DNA of 64,000 bases, taken from positions 15,320,435 to 15,384,434 of the forward strand of contig CM068546.1 in assembly GCA_035048495.1 (NCBI GenBank), given 5' to 3'. The notes below the pieces were generated by a model. That model did not search any database and was not told the DNA's origin. It saw nothing but the letters and a program-made list of their open reading frames with translations. Shown piece after piece: positions 34,990 to 46,596 of the stretch (positions are counted from its first letter, which is position 1; each line of letters opens with the position of its first letter). The stretch is from Euptelea pleiosperma (Eukaryota; Streptophyta; Magnoliopsida; Ranunculales; Eupteleaceae). A program made the position numbers and the translations under genes.

Positions 34990-35498
34990 TTGTCATTCCT
35001 AGATCATCGATTCTTAGCAAAATGACTATCAAACAGAGTTTTTCTTAATTCAGAAATTTTAGAAATTTCTCTCTTTAATTCATTAGATTTCATGTATCAC
35101 CCACTTAGCCTAGAATTATGATGACTTACCAATTCAGTTTGTTTGAACTTTGTTGTCATACATTTTCCTCTAGGATATGTGGGTCTGACATTATTCTTAT
35201 GAGAGAAAAGATGAGAATCAAAATTCTTGAATTTAGCAATATCATTCTTGTTTGTCAATTGATTTTTCAAGGACTTTTGGAACTCTTTTTCCAATACATT
35301 ATTTTTCATTAGAAGCAATTTATTTTCTTCTTTCCACTGTCTCCTTTCATCAGTGAGTTCAATATTTACCAGTTCTAATGACACATTTTTATAATCCAAT
35401 TTCTCCATTTGTAAAAATAAATCTTTATTTTCTTTAGTCAATCTCAGACTGTCTAAATATAGTTTCTCATAAGCTATATTCAAATAATCTTCAGACAA
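34990..35498 (-). pseudogene. Copia C Gag-like coiled-coil remnant
   Basis: It starts EDYLNIAYEKLYLDSLRLTKENKDL and aligns by eye with residues 20-150 of the copia B ORF. Two TGA stops interrupt the frame after SRLSG and AKNR before it would run into the protease segment. The place where copy B has its CX2CX4HX4C knuckle reads a sequence without the Cys/His pattern. No N-terminal Gag domain precedes it, since the PBS lies only about 110 bp upstream. Confidence 0.75.
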
Positions 35499-35610
35499 TA
35501 GAGTTCTGGATGTATTTCTACATTCTCTTTGTATTTTGACAAATTAATGAAAATGGACTAGTTTCTCAAGAATATAAATTCAGGTGATTAAACCTTAATT
35601 AGAAATACCC

Positions 35611-35622
35611 GCTTTGATACCA
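35611..35622 (-). other. Primer-binding site of copia C
   Basis: On the minus strand it reads TGGTATCAAAGC, one substitution from the initiator-Met primer site, two bases after the 5' LTR. Confidence 0.88.
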
Positions 35623-35624
35623 AT

Positions 35625-37146
35625 TGAAATTCCACCAGTCCGTTATCTTTAACTCAATATACCTAGAAGGGGGGGTCGATTAGGTATTTAAAATTAATAA
35701 TACCTACACAGTTTTACTGGTCAATGATAAGGGGATAAAATCTCATGCCTTGGTTGTTCGAAAAAGAATTATCACAACCGACTCAAATCAAATATACCTC
35801 CATGGTATATTGTCTTTTTGTCATTTGATCTAATCAAGATAGATTGCGAAACACAAACAAATAATCACACAAGACAAGATATTTTTACATGGAAACCTTA
35901 GCGAAAGAAAAAATCACGAGACCACGTCTAAACGAAAAGTATCACTAACTGAAAAATTAAACGAAACAAAGGTTACATACGCAGCACCGTTGCAAATACA
36001 GCTTCCAATCTTAGCCAAGGCCCACTGCCGATGCATCTACGTCCTCTGAATCAACGCCACGAATCTACGCACGCCCTTCCAACCAAGAAGCCTTATCCGC
36101 TTGTTCAGTTTGGTACATCCCAAACCTACCTTCGACCGGCTCCTCCGATCTTAATTCTCAACGCTCCCGCCTTTGCAGAAAGTGAAGGATTTAGTACACC
36201 CTGAACTTAAGTTGCTCAAAAGGTATTTGAGTCACACTGGTACTCTTAGGCTTACTAGGTTGAATATAAAAGTGAAAAACCTAGGCTGAATAAAGATCAA
36301 GCTCTTGGCTTTGATCAAGAAGAGAACAAGCTCACGAGATGTGAATGAAAATAAGCTTCTTGTTCTTCGAATGGACACTCTAATAAATAGAGCATTTGCT
36401 TCTCTCTCTTTAAGATTGAGTCACTCTGTGTCTCTGTGTGTGTTTAGAGAATGCATAGAACTATTTATAGAATTCCAAGACCCTAACTCGTATGGAACGT
36501 GGGGTAATGGAACCATGAATTTCGGATCTGAGAAAATCGATTATGTTCAAGGTCCAATCGATTGTACACTTGGTCCAATCGATTGGGCCATATCCAATCG
36601 TGGCCCAATCGATTGGGGATAAGTGTCCAATTGATTGGGCTCAATAAGTTTTCTTTTTCGAACGCACCAATCGATTGCACAGGGTTCTTCAATCGATTTG
36701 ACATAAATAACTTTCTATCCCGAAGGCTCCAATCGATTACAAAGTGTCTCCAATCGATTGGGCTATGTCCAATCGATTGGAGATACATGTCCAATCGATT
36801 GGGCTTTCCCACTAGTCAATATAATTGACTTTGACTCGGGTCTGTCCAATGACTCACTTTGACCATTATATTTTGTACATTTTAATCAACTCCTATGGCT
36901 ATTAAGTCACATACCTTCCTAATCGAGCGTACAAGATCGTTAGCGGACAAATCGGCAGTTACTCAGATGACTCATGTCGTCAACCGTCTGATTCTTGCTG
37001 TCTCTGTCTTTTAGTCTTCACGTAGTTGGCAAAGTATGCGTACTACGACATCTGCACGCTACACCTGTGCTCGTAGGAACGGTTACAAGAATGTTTTTAT
37101 GTCAAACGGAATCTTTGCCAAATTGAATATGAAAATATTCCTTATA
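35625..37146 (-). mobile_element. 5' LTR of copia C (1522 bp)
   Basis: It begins TGAAATTCCACC and ends CCTTATA (expected CCTTACA) directly before the GTGTT duplication. The palindrome array lies at 36553-36802. Confidence 0.85.
36553..36802. repeat. CAATCGATTG palindrome array, copia C 5' LTR
   Basis: Around ten sites, including perfect CCAATCGATTGG copies near 36577 and 36768. It is slightly shorter than the array in the 3' LTR. Confidence 0.83.
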
Positions 37147-37151
37147 GTGTT

Positions 37152-38199
37152 TGCTTTAATCCATTCTTCAAAAGCTAGTTTTTTAATGTCACAATTTAAC
37201 ATATGGATTATGGTATTCGTACAGGGTTTTAAGATTCCACGATATTTTTTTTAATCAATGTTTTAAAAATGGCCGATAAAAGCTTTTTTGAGTATACATG
37301 GCTAAGACTAGTATGTGGATCCATCAAATGTAGGCAAAAATGCATACAGTACATATCACATCTCTAAAAGTGGCCCATGTGTCACAATACAATTACCAAA
37401 TGGATATATAAAATAAACTTTATTAAATAAAAATAAATCACATAAACCCCATCTAAAACGTCACCCTTTCTTTCCACATCCCTAAAATCTCTCATAATTA
37501 CAATCTCACATCCGTATCTACCCATGCGATTTTGTTTATCCCTGTTTCATTCGCCAAGATCAACTGTTACATGAGTTTTATATCTAGATCAAATGGTTGG
37601 GATACATTAAATGAGTACGAAATGCTTGATTATGCAAAAACCCTATATGGTTTAATGGTCATGACCTTCAAATTTACTAAAAGTAAGGGTGGAAGTTAAC
37701 ACGATGGAATGAAATCATTCATCCAAATTATATCATTATTTTGAAACATGAGTCGAGAGAAACTTGATCACCAATGTTAGAAAAAGTTAATAGATATCCA
37801 ATTGCCTTAAAATCAATCTACTCTTCTAATTTCTCTTTATGCACTTACTTTCTTAATTTCTCTCTACGCAACTGACATACAAGGTAAAATCTCTCTTATT
37901 CGTCATTTTTTTATTCTTAAAATACCATTTTTTATGTTAAAGCTTATTCCTAAAATATCTCAACAACCTAGAATAGCATTGCCAAACGGGCATAGCCCAA
38001 AAGGGCATAGATGTGAGAGACGAAAAGAGGTTGTAGAGTGTCCCCAAAAAACTATTGCCAACCCTAAGCCCATATTTAAAATTTGAACAAAGAACAACTA
38101 TAAATATGATTGACCTTAAGCTATTGCTACTATTATTTTTATTATATCTTTTTATTCATATCATAGAGTACCCGTGCTCAGCACGGGCAAAAACACTAG
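37152..38199 (+). mobile_element. 3' portion of a Helitron
   Basis: The right end has the diagnostic structure: a perfect 7-bp hairpin CCCGTGC-tca-GCACGGG at 38171-38187, 9 bases, then CTAG at 38196-38199 followed by T. No 5' TC end was found, so its left limit is unknown; copia C (TSD GTGTT) lies immediately to the left. No Rep/helicase coding sequence is visible, so it is non-autonomous or truncated. Confidence 0.72.
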
Positions 38200-38201
38200 T
38201 A

Positions 38202-39759
38202 TCTATACTAAAGTAGAGAAGTGAGAAGCATTTTTCTCTCCTCCACATCGGCACTCTCTTCATGCAGAGTGCCATGTCAGCAAATTAATCTTCTCTCTCA
38301 TTTATTCTCTCTCCTACGTTCCCTCCCACTCCCTCCACGTCATCCGCAATTTAATTGCCTAAATAGGCAAATTCCTTTCCTCTCACAACATGTCCCTTTC
38401 TCTCCTAAAATGCATATAATTCAATTCCTTAAATAGGAAAATTCATTTCACCCCAATTTATTCCCTCTCGCAAAATGTATCTAAATTCCATTCCTTAAAT
38501 AGGGGATTTACTTTCACACACAATTTAAATCCTAAAAGTAAATTCCTTTCCTAGCTCACTCAACCCATCCCTCCATCTCCCAAAACGTCTCTCCATGTCC
38601 CCAGAATTTAATTCCTTGAATAAGCAAATTCCTATATAACAAAACTGCGATGGAAGCCAAAAAACTCATCAGTGAAAGCTCCAGCCACACAACTGCAATG
38701 AGGGAGCTAAAGATGCAAGAGTTCAAAATGAATTTTCTAGATCAAAAACTTTTGATTGAGTTGCATGGGTTGCTGAGTAATGGAGGATTAACAATGTTAA
38801 ACTGGCATAATAATGGAGACCAATGACTATTTGATTTGCCAAGCTCCGTTGATCAAGGGTACTAAAGTCAAGATCAATTGACGAAAAACGATCACTCTCT
38901 TTCCTCCCCAAAATATCATCATTAAGTGCAAATATCTGAAAGGCTATTTCATTTGCCAAGCTCTGTTGATCAAGGATACTAGAGTCAATTAACGGAAAAA
39001 CGATCACTCTCTTTTTCTTCCCCTAAATCTCACCGTTAAGTGCAAATATAAAAAAAAAAAAAAAAAAGATATTGAAAGCTTCAAGGAAAAAATTGTGAAT
39101 CTATGAAAAGGTAAGGGTTTGTTTGTCCCAATAACGCTGTTCTACAAAATTGACTTTCAATTCCTTAATGACTTTACATGAATTGGTTTTGTATTTGTTA
39201 AAGATAGATATTAGAGAGTCTGTTTGACTTGAATCAATCTATACATCGATGGATTGGTTTGCTTACTCTGATAAGATTTCCTCATATTTTTTGTGTCTCT
39301 CGGAGGATCAAATGGTCAAAAAGCAAAAACCACAATAGAAAGAGAAAATGTTAATTTTAGATTGGATTAAGAATCCAATTTTTTATTTAAGCCCCGTTTG
39401 GCAAACCAGTGGAAGCAAAAAGTAACTTCTAAATTAAGTTGCTGAATTTAGAAGTTGCTATCTAAAAGGCAAAGTTTCTTTGGTGAAACACTGACTTATG
39501 AGTCAAAAGGTGAAAAAGTTAGTTTGACATGAATTAAGTCAAAAAGAAATTTTCTTATAATTATATATACATATTATATTCTAATAAACCATTAATAAAG
39601 ATCATAAAACCATTATCACATATGTTGATTTTTTTTCAAAAATTTTAAATTATAAATGGTCGGTAATAAACGATGCATCAAGTTCGTTGTTTTATGAGTA
39701 ATTATTTTAAAAAAAAGAGTGGATATAACCAAAACACAAATTCCTTGAAAGAAAGAATG
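38202..39759 (+). mobile_element. 5' portion of a second Helitron
   Basis: It begins TCTATACTAAAG after an A, the same 5' end as the complete Helitron at 54584. The following pyrimidine-rich, short-repeat sequence also resembles that element. Its 3' end (hairpin plus CTAG) was not found before the MITE at 39761, so the right boundary given is only the limit of assignment. No gene is supported. Confidence 0.55.
38826..39048. repeat. Tandem duplication of ~110 bp
   Basis: The stretch 38826-38943 (ctatttgatttgccaagctccgt...) is repeated at 38944-39048 with substitutions and a few indels. It lies inside the presumed Helitron. Confidence 0.8.
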
Positions 39760-39760
39760 A

Positions 39761-40184
39761 GGTGGCATTTGGTAAATTAAGTTATCAGATCTAAAAGCTT
39801 AAAGTGCTAAAGATCTATTAGCTTAATGACTTATGTCTGAATTAGGTTGTTTAGTGAAGGTCTTAAGTCTTAAAATTAAGTCAAGGGCATTGTGGGTATT
39901 TTAAAATGTTTATTAGGATACTTTCGTAAGTTTTTAAAAGAGAAAGCTTTGAAAAAAGGGCATTGTTGATATTAAAAAAGAATCTAGGAATCTTTTTTAA
40001 AGATTCAATCACTTACCGCAATAAGTGAAGGTTGGGTCACTTTTTACTTTTCACTTTTTTTCCTTGAGTTTGGTGATAAGTGCTGAAATTAAGTCGTTTA
40101 CCAAACGCAACTTAATCACCAAAATCACTTAATTTCAGCTCAATCAGACTTAAGGTCTGAAAAAAAGTTTTATCAAATGCCACC
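39761..40184. mobile_element. MITE with GGTGGCATTTGG termini (424 bp)
   Basis: The left end GGTGGCATTTGGTAAA is mirrored by the right end TTTATCAAATGCCACC. Both are flanked by TGA, compatible with a 3-bp target duplication. The interior is AT-rich, partly self-complementary (..acttaatttcag.. motifs) and has no ORF. The superfamily is not certain. Confidence 0.7.
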
Positions 40185-43100
40185 TGAGTGTTAGAGAGAG
40201 ACGGACTTACTCACGGTGGACGGGGTCGAAGAGATGATATCACCTCACAGTTAAAGAGATGGAGAGAGGAAAGTGAAAATCCACCGGTCCGTTCTCTTTA
40301 ATTCAATATACCTAAAAGGGGGGTTGATTAGGTATTTAAATATTAATTACCTATGCCGTTTTACTGGTCTATGGTATGAGGATAAAATCTCATGCCTTGG
40401 TTGTTTAAAAAAGAATTATCACAACCGACTCAAATCAAATATACCTCTGTGGTATATTATCTTTTTGTCGTTTGATCTAATCAGGATATAATACGGAACA
40501 CAATCAAATAATCACACAAGACAAGATATTTTTACGTGGAAACCTTAGCTAAGGAAAAACCACGGGACCACGTCCAAACGGAAAGTATCATTAACTGAAA
40601 AGTTAAACGAAACAAAAGTTACCTAGCAGCACTGTTGCAAATACAGCATCCAACCTTAGCCAAGGCCCACTGCCGATGCGTCCACGTCCTTTAAGTCAAC
40701 GCCACGAATCCACGCGCGCCCTTCCAGCCAAAAAGCCTTATCCGCTTGTTCAGTTTGGTACACCCCAAACCTACCTTCGACCGGCTCCTCCGATCTTAAT
40801 TCTCAACACTCTCGTATTTGCAGAATGTGAAGGATTCAGTACACCCTGAACCCCAAGTTGCTCAAAAGGTGTTTGAGTCACACTGGTACTCTCAAGCTTA
40901 CTAGGTTAAGTATAGAATTGGAAAACCTAGGCTGAATAACGATCAAGCTCTTGGCTTTGATCGAGAAGAGAATGATATTCGCTCAAAAGTGCTATTTAAA
41001 GCAATTATTCTTCTAGTGTTATTGCACTCTCCTCGTAAAATTGCTCTATCTATCCACTTTTCTACGTAAGAGTCTCTTCTGTTGCGTAGAACACACTTTT
41101 CTGGATGAAATGGTATATTTGCATGCATTAAACACATTTTTAAAAGTCTAGATATAAAGTTGTTCTGATTACGCGCTTCTTTTGTCGCAGGAAACTCTAT
41201 TGGAGAATTTTAGGGATTGTGGGCCCACAATCAACATCCAGAGCCTTTAATCAGAGCATAGAAAGCTAGGGGTGAAAACAATAAGAAGTAGGTCGAGTGC
41301 AAGCTGAACCGATGGATCGAAGGATCAGAGAGACGATCAAAAGAAAAGGAGAGTCGAGCCTCGAGAGAAGAGATAAAGAGATTAAAGCTCAATCAAACTC
41401 ACACAAGACTGAGACTTGCTCAGATGGCAAAGCTCACAGAAGATCAAGTCAAAGACCGGGGTTCAAGACCCTCTGCAAGCATTTTCTCTTCATTTTTTTT
41501 ATAATACTTTCTCTCTCCTCTCTTTAAATCCTTGTTCTATCTCTGCCTCAATATCCAGATCATCCGATTTTCTCTCCATCCTCAGTCACTCAATCCTACG
41601 GCCTACCTTGGCCAATCTCCATCGCCCGATCATCACCATCCATCTCTACTGCACGATCGCGAGTAGATTAGCCACCCCATCTAGTCATCCATCTCAAAAT
41701 CCTATGGCCCTCATCATCAAATCATTCAATGGGACCCACATGCCAAGCTAAAGTGCGGGCCCACTAGCCATTCAATGGGACCCACATGCTAGCTAAAGTG
41801 TGGGCCCACTTGCCATTCAGTGGGACCCACATGCCTAGTATGGATGGAAATAATGTCTAAAGAAGGAATGGAGAAAGATTTTTTGCAAGAATCAAGTTTG
41901 TTTTCAAATAAAAAGATTTTTTTTTAGAGGAGATTATAGAAACCCATGATTTTTATCTAAGGGTTTCTATCTAAGGATGCCAACATTTTGGATAGGGAAG
42001 AGATTTCTTAAGTGAGGGGCGGATTTGTCAAAACGAGGGGAGAAAAACGTGGACAACAAGAAGGGGGGGAGAGATCTCAACCCTAACTATAAAGGAGAGA
42101 TCTCTCTCCCACGTGAGGTCTCTCTCCTCTCCCCACATTCACAACTTTCTCTCTCACTTTCTATTTTTCTCCAAGCTGTCCTCACTCCCTAAAACCTAAG
42201 CCTTCTTCCACGTTTTGGAAGGGGAGAAACAGATTCATCTCTTCTCTCCCTTGGACCGTCCGCATCTCTTTCTCCTGCTCCTCTATTCCACAGTCCATCC
42301 TTTTCCTTTTCTTCCCTACCCCCCCACTCATTTTCGAATTGCATACTCCTTCACCTAGCCACCAAAAACCAGAAAATAAAGAAAAGAAAAAAAAAAGAGG
42401 TAGAAGGAGTGAAAGAAGAAGAGAAGAGAAGAAGGGAGAGGCAGATCTCTCACCTGACTAGACTACCTCCATCACTTGGCCTGCATCACCACTGTCTTCA
42501 CCACATCTACTACTCCACATCGCCACCTACTGCACCACCGCACAGCTACCACCATTACCACCACCACGACAGGTCTGCTCCACCACGCCTCACGTCTCCC
42601 CTTTCACTCCACAGGCCGCCCCCCTCCTGTTGGTCCTCCATTACCGTTAACACCGGCCGGCAGCAGGCTGTGACGCCTTTCATTCAAACCGACCTCCTTG
42701 TGCGCCACCTGCTGCACCAGTCCGCCTCCACCAAACCGACCTCCTCTTCTATAGCAACTCAACGTGTGCCCATCATTCCTGGTTTGGTTCTTAAAACCGT
42801 TCCACCATGCGAGATCTATACCATGCTCCAAAGCCGTCCAACCCTTCATCTCTAATCTTTCTTCCTCTCCCAACTGTTATACCCAGCATCGATCCATCAC
42901 CGCCCCACCTTGCTGCTATTGGCAGTTTGAACACAGTTGTTGGCCTGCCAATCCATCTTCAGACACTCCACACCACCTAAACCTGCAACTCTCTCTAGTT
43001 GCAGGTGTCCTATCTTGCCATTCCTCCGATAAAAAGAAGAAAAAAAAAAAAAAAAAAAAAGAGGAGGAAAGAAGGGAAGAAGAAGAAGAGAGGAGGAGTC

Positions 43101-43899
43101 GGTCTGCAACTCCGAGCAGCCACCCCATGCTTTCAATATCCTCAGCTCGTGCACAAGACACGCCTTGCATAGCACCATGATGTTCTTCACAAAGGCGGGC
43201 CACTCTCCTCCTTGCTACTTTCTTTGCCGCGAATCCCCCTTGAGATGAACATCGAGCCACAATCAACACTTGGCCGATTCATTCTTGGCTAAAAATTCCC
43301 CATCATGGCCACACATCTTCTTTGTCCACCTCAGCCATTGGTAAGTTCCCCATCAAATGGTGAGCTTTCTCTCTCTACATTTTCTCTCTCTAGACCTTTC
43401 TAGCTTCACTTTCTCTCTCCTCCCTTAGTTTCTCTCTCTACTTTTTCTCCTTTTTCTCTCTCTCTCTAATTCCTTCTTATTTGTTTTTTAGTTGAAATAT
43501 TAATTTTACTTTGATCATTGTAAACACGTTCTTAGTTTGATAAAACAAATATGATTTGAATTTTAATTATGTTTCATTTATTATAGTGTTGCATTATTGT
43601 GTTAGTTAATTCTTACCTTAATGCTTCTTCTGGAAATTTCTCTCTCTAGAAAATTCAAAATCCTATTTTAAAAATCACTTCACATTCCTCATCTCTCCAT
43701 CCATCAATTTCTATAATATTTTCCGTCATTTCATGTTCGTTATTGCGCTCATCTGACTAATCCCGAGTGCGGATCAACATCCGATACGAATCCCTATACA
43801 AAAACTCATATATTGCAGGATTAAAATTCATATCAAATTACAAATGTGTTGAAGTTAGGGTTTCCGTAACCAATGACGCGGAAAAACCCTACTTTCAAA

Positions 43900-43917
43900 T
43901 GGCGCCACTACCGGGGA
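43900..43917 (+). other. Gypsy primer-binding site in G7
   Basis: TGGCGCCACTACCGGGGA starts two bases after the LTR end at 43897. With the PBS at 582-599 it shows that these long repeats are gypsy LTRs with a TGGCGCC-type primer site. Confidence 0.8.
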
Positions 43918-45655
43918 GAAAAACGTGGACAGCAAGAAGGGGGGAGAGAGATCTCAACCCTAACTATAAAGGAGAGATCTCTCTCCCATGTGAGGTCTCT
44001 CTCCTCATTCCTCCAAAAAAAAAAAAAAAACCTAAGCCTCCCCCCCCTTTCTCCAGGACGTCTCCTTCTCTCTTTCTCCACCGTCGTACCCCCTTGCTTC
44101 ACCGCTGCCATCTCCAACTGGCAAGTCCAGGTGCACCTCCTCAAACGCCTTCCACCTTCTTCATGGTCTAAAAGCTTGGCCGCATTCTTCTCTACGCCTC
44201 ATTCATCTAACGTCTTCACCTCTCCCTTCGTCCCCATCCTTTTTCGTTCCTCCCTCTACTCAAGTGAAACCAGCACCACCTCAACCCCTTTTCCTCCCGG
44301 CTATTGTGAAAGACTGCCAGCAACTCGCCTGAACCTCCATCACTCCGCCTCTGCATGCATGAACCACCTCCCCAATTCATCAACGCACTACTGCTGCAAC
44401 AGCAGCTCCGCCTGGGCAACCTTGTTGCTCCACCACTAGCAGCGCCTGCTGCATCTTCTTCCTCCACCAGATCTCGCTCATCCCTTCTCTCCCATCTTGG
44501 AACACCAGCACCCCCACATCTCTAATCTCTCTTCAAATCATCAGCCACCGCCCAAGCCATAGGTCGTCCTCTTCATCAAACCGAGCCGGAGTTGCAGGTG
44601 GCAACTCCGGCGAACTGTTGTAGCGGTGACCCCCACCATTCTTCTCCCTCACCAAATAGAAGAGAAAGCCAAAAAAAAAAAAAAAAGAAAAGAGGGAGAG
44701 AAGAAGAGAAGTAAAGGAGAGAGGAACCTAACGGTTCTCCCCATCTGCCTCACCGTCTTCCCATCACCATTACTGTCCACCTCCTTGGCCGTTTTCACCA
44801 TCTCTCCAAAAGAGAACCAGAAAAAAAAAGAAGACGAGAATGAGAAGAGATGAGAGAGGTCCGTGAGCAGCTTCACCACCTTCAGCCATCCTCCACCATC
44901 TTCACGACCTGCAACACCATATTGCAGGTCTGCCATCTTCTCCGGCCACTCCACAAACTTGCACACCATGTGCACCTCCATCACTAGGCGATCATCTCTT
45001 CAAGCCACTCTCCTTGGCTTCATGTACCACACAACATAACCTTCATCTCAGTTGACTGTCATGAAGTAAGGAATTCCCTTCTAATGGTAAGATTCTATTT
45101 CTAAAACATTTTTCTCTCTCTAGTTTCTTTTTCTCTCCTTACTTTCTCTCTCTAGAAACTCTGTTTCTATCTCTACTTTTTTTTATCTATGTTCTAATTC
45201 TCTCTCCTCCTTCATCTCTCTAGAAGTAATTTCTCTCTCTAATTTTATTTAGTTTCTTGAAACTTCTCTAAGTTTTTATTTCTTCATTTTGTGAGTTTAA
45301 TTGCAGAATGTATGTCTTGATTCATGAATAAAAAAATAATAATATTATTGAGAAATAGTTGTATGTTTTGTCTTTTTTTAATGTAAGAGTTTTCATAGTT
45401 TTCTCTCTAAAAATCATCAAGTATGGTTTAAAATCACCTCGATCCACCCTTCTCACCTCTCCACCAATTTATGGCAAAACTTCGTCATTTTATGTCCTTG
45501 AGTCACTCGAACTAACCCCGAGTGCAGATCGACATCCGACACGAATCCTTATACAAAGTCTGTCATCTTGTAGGAATTTTGAGTCTCGGATCAAATTACA
45601 AATGTGTTGAGATTAGGGTTTCCATAACCAACGACGCAGAAAAACCCTACTTTCA
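43918..45655 (+). mobile_element. 3' part of a second gypsy LTR in G7
   Basis: From ggggagaaaaacgtggac (about 43914) the sequence repeats 42037-43897 of the first LTR, with divergence. The shared 18-bp motif at the join suggests deletion by illegitimate recombination through microhomology. A 25-bp palindrome lies at 44586-44610. ORFs here are low-complexity. Confidence 0.75.
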
Positions 45656-45894
45656 AAGAACAAGCTCACAATATGTGAATGAAAATAAGCTTCTTGCTCT
45701 TTAAAATGGACACTCTACTAAATATAGCCTTTGTTTCTCTCTCTTAAAGATTGAGTCACTCTGTGTCTCTGTGTGTGTTTAGAGAAGGCATAGAAGGGGT
45801 ATATTTATAGAATACCAAGACCCTCAGTCGTGTGGAACGTGGGATAATGGAACCATGAATTTCGGATCTGATAAAACAGATTCTGTTCAAAGTT

Positions 45895-46250
45895 CAATCG
45901 ATTGTACACTTGGTCCAATCGATTGGGCTTAATAAGTTTTATGTTCCGAAGGCACCAATCGATTGCACAGGGTTCTCCAATCGATTTGACATTTATAACT
46001 TTTTATCTCGAAGGCTCCAATCGATTAATCAGAGTCTCCAATCGATTTGACATTTATAACTTTCTGTCCCGAAGACTCCAATCGATTAATCAGAGTCTCC
46101 AATTGATTTGACTCAGAAAGATTTCTGCCCCGTAGTCTCCAATCGATTACACAGTGTTTCCAATCGATTGGGCTCAATTATGTTTCTGCCTCGTAGTGTC
46201 CAATCGATTGGGCTATGTTCAATCGATTGGGGACACATGTCCAATCGATT
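45895..46250. repeat. CAATCGATTG palindrome array, copia D 3' LTR
   Basis: About 13 sites, with perfect CCAATCGATTGG near 46200 and 46240 and repeated ~60-bp units (ggctccaatcgattaatcagagtctccaatcgattt..). Confidence 0.85.
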
Positions 46251-46596
46251 GGACTTTCCCACTAGTCAATAAAATTAACTTTGACTCAGATATGTCCAAT
46301 GACTAAGTCTGACTATTATATTTTGTTCATTTTAATAAACTCCTATGGCCACTAAGTCACTTACCTTCCTAATCGAACGTACACGATTATTAACTAACAA
46401 ATCGGCAGTTGCTCAGATGACTCCTGTCGTCAACTGTCTGATTCTTGCTGTCTTTGTCTTTTAGTCTTCACGTAGTTGGCGAAGTAAGTGTACCACGACA
46501 TCTTCACGCTACACTAGTGCTCGTAGGAACGGTTATAAGAATATTTTTATGTCAAACGGAATCTTTGCCAAATTGAATATGAAAATATTCCTTACA

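Larger units (their letters stand above)
28827..37146 (-). mobile_element. Copia element C, pol-bearing but decayed (8320 bp, TSD GTGTT)
   Basis: It is flanked by perfect GTGTT at 28822-28826 and 37147-37151. On the minus strand the order is 5' LTR, PBS, coiled-coil Gag remnant, protease, integrase, reverse transcriptase, RNase H, about 1.5 kb non-coding, PPT, 3' LTR. This order, with integrase before RT, defines Ty1/copia. The AAAGGGGGAGAT-type PPT and long 3' non-coding region recall the SIRE/Maximus lineage, but that is a guess. Several stops and frame breaks make it non-functional. No N-terminal Gag domain or zinc knuckle is seen. Confidence 0.9.
40973..45655 (+). mobile_element. Gypsy LTR-PBS-partial LTR chimera, copy G7 (4683 bp)
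   Basis: It starts TGATATTCGCTC and ends CCTACTTTCA, flanked by GAGAA (40968-40972) and AAGAA (45656-45660), a 4/5 match. The first LTR runs 40973-43897 (2925 bp), followed by a PBS. The sequence then jumps into the middle of a second LTR copy, which runs to the end. The whole internal domain and the 5' half of the 3' LTR are missing. It is a deletion derivative of a full element, not a simple solo LTR. Confidence 0.85.
40274..46596 (-). mobile_element. 3' LTR of copia D, split by the gypsy unit
   Basis: The pieces 40274-40972 and 45661-46596 add up to 1635 bp, the same as the intact 5' LTR. The LTR ends TTCCTTACA next to the reversed PPT atctcctccttt (46597-46608). Confidence 0.85.

Noticed and set aside
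35118..35312. Plus-strand ORFs over copia C and D (also 34608, 49768, 51035, 51337)
   Set aside because: They are antisense shadows of recognisable minus-strand copia coding sequence.
36305..36828. ORFs with repeated SNRLG/QSIG-type peptides
   Set aside because: They are translations of the CAATCGATTG array. Similar ORFs appear at 7568, 15241, 21238, 27587, 45902 and 52806 for the same reason.
42409..43180. Proline/histidine-rich ORFs of about 140 aa
   Set aside because: They are within the gypsy LTR of G7, low complexity, overlapped by ORFs on the opposite strand, and have no start or domain support.
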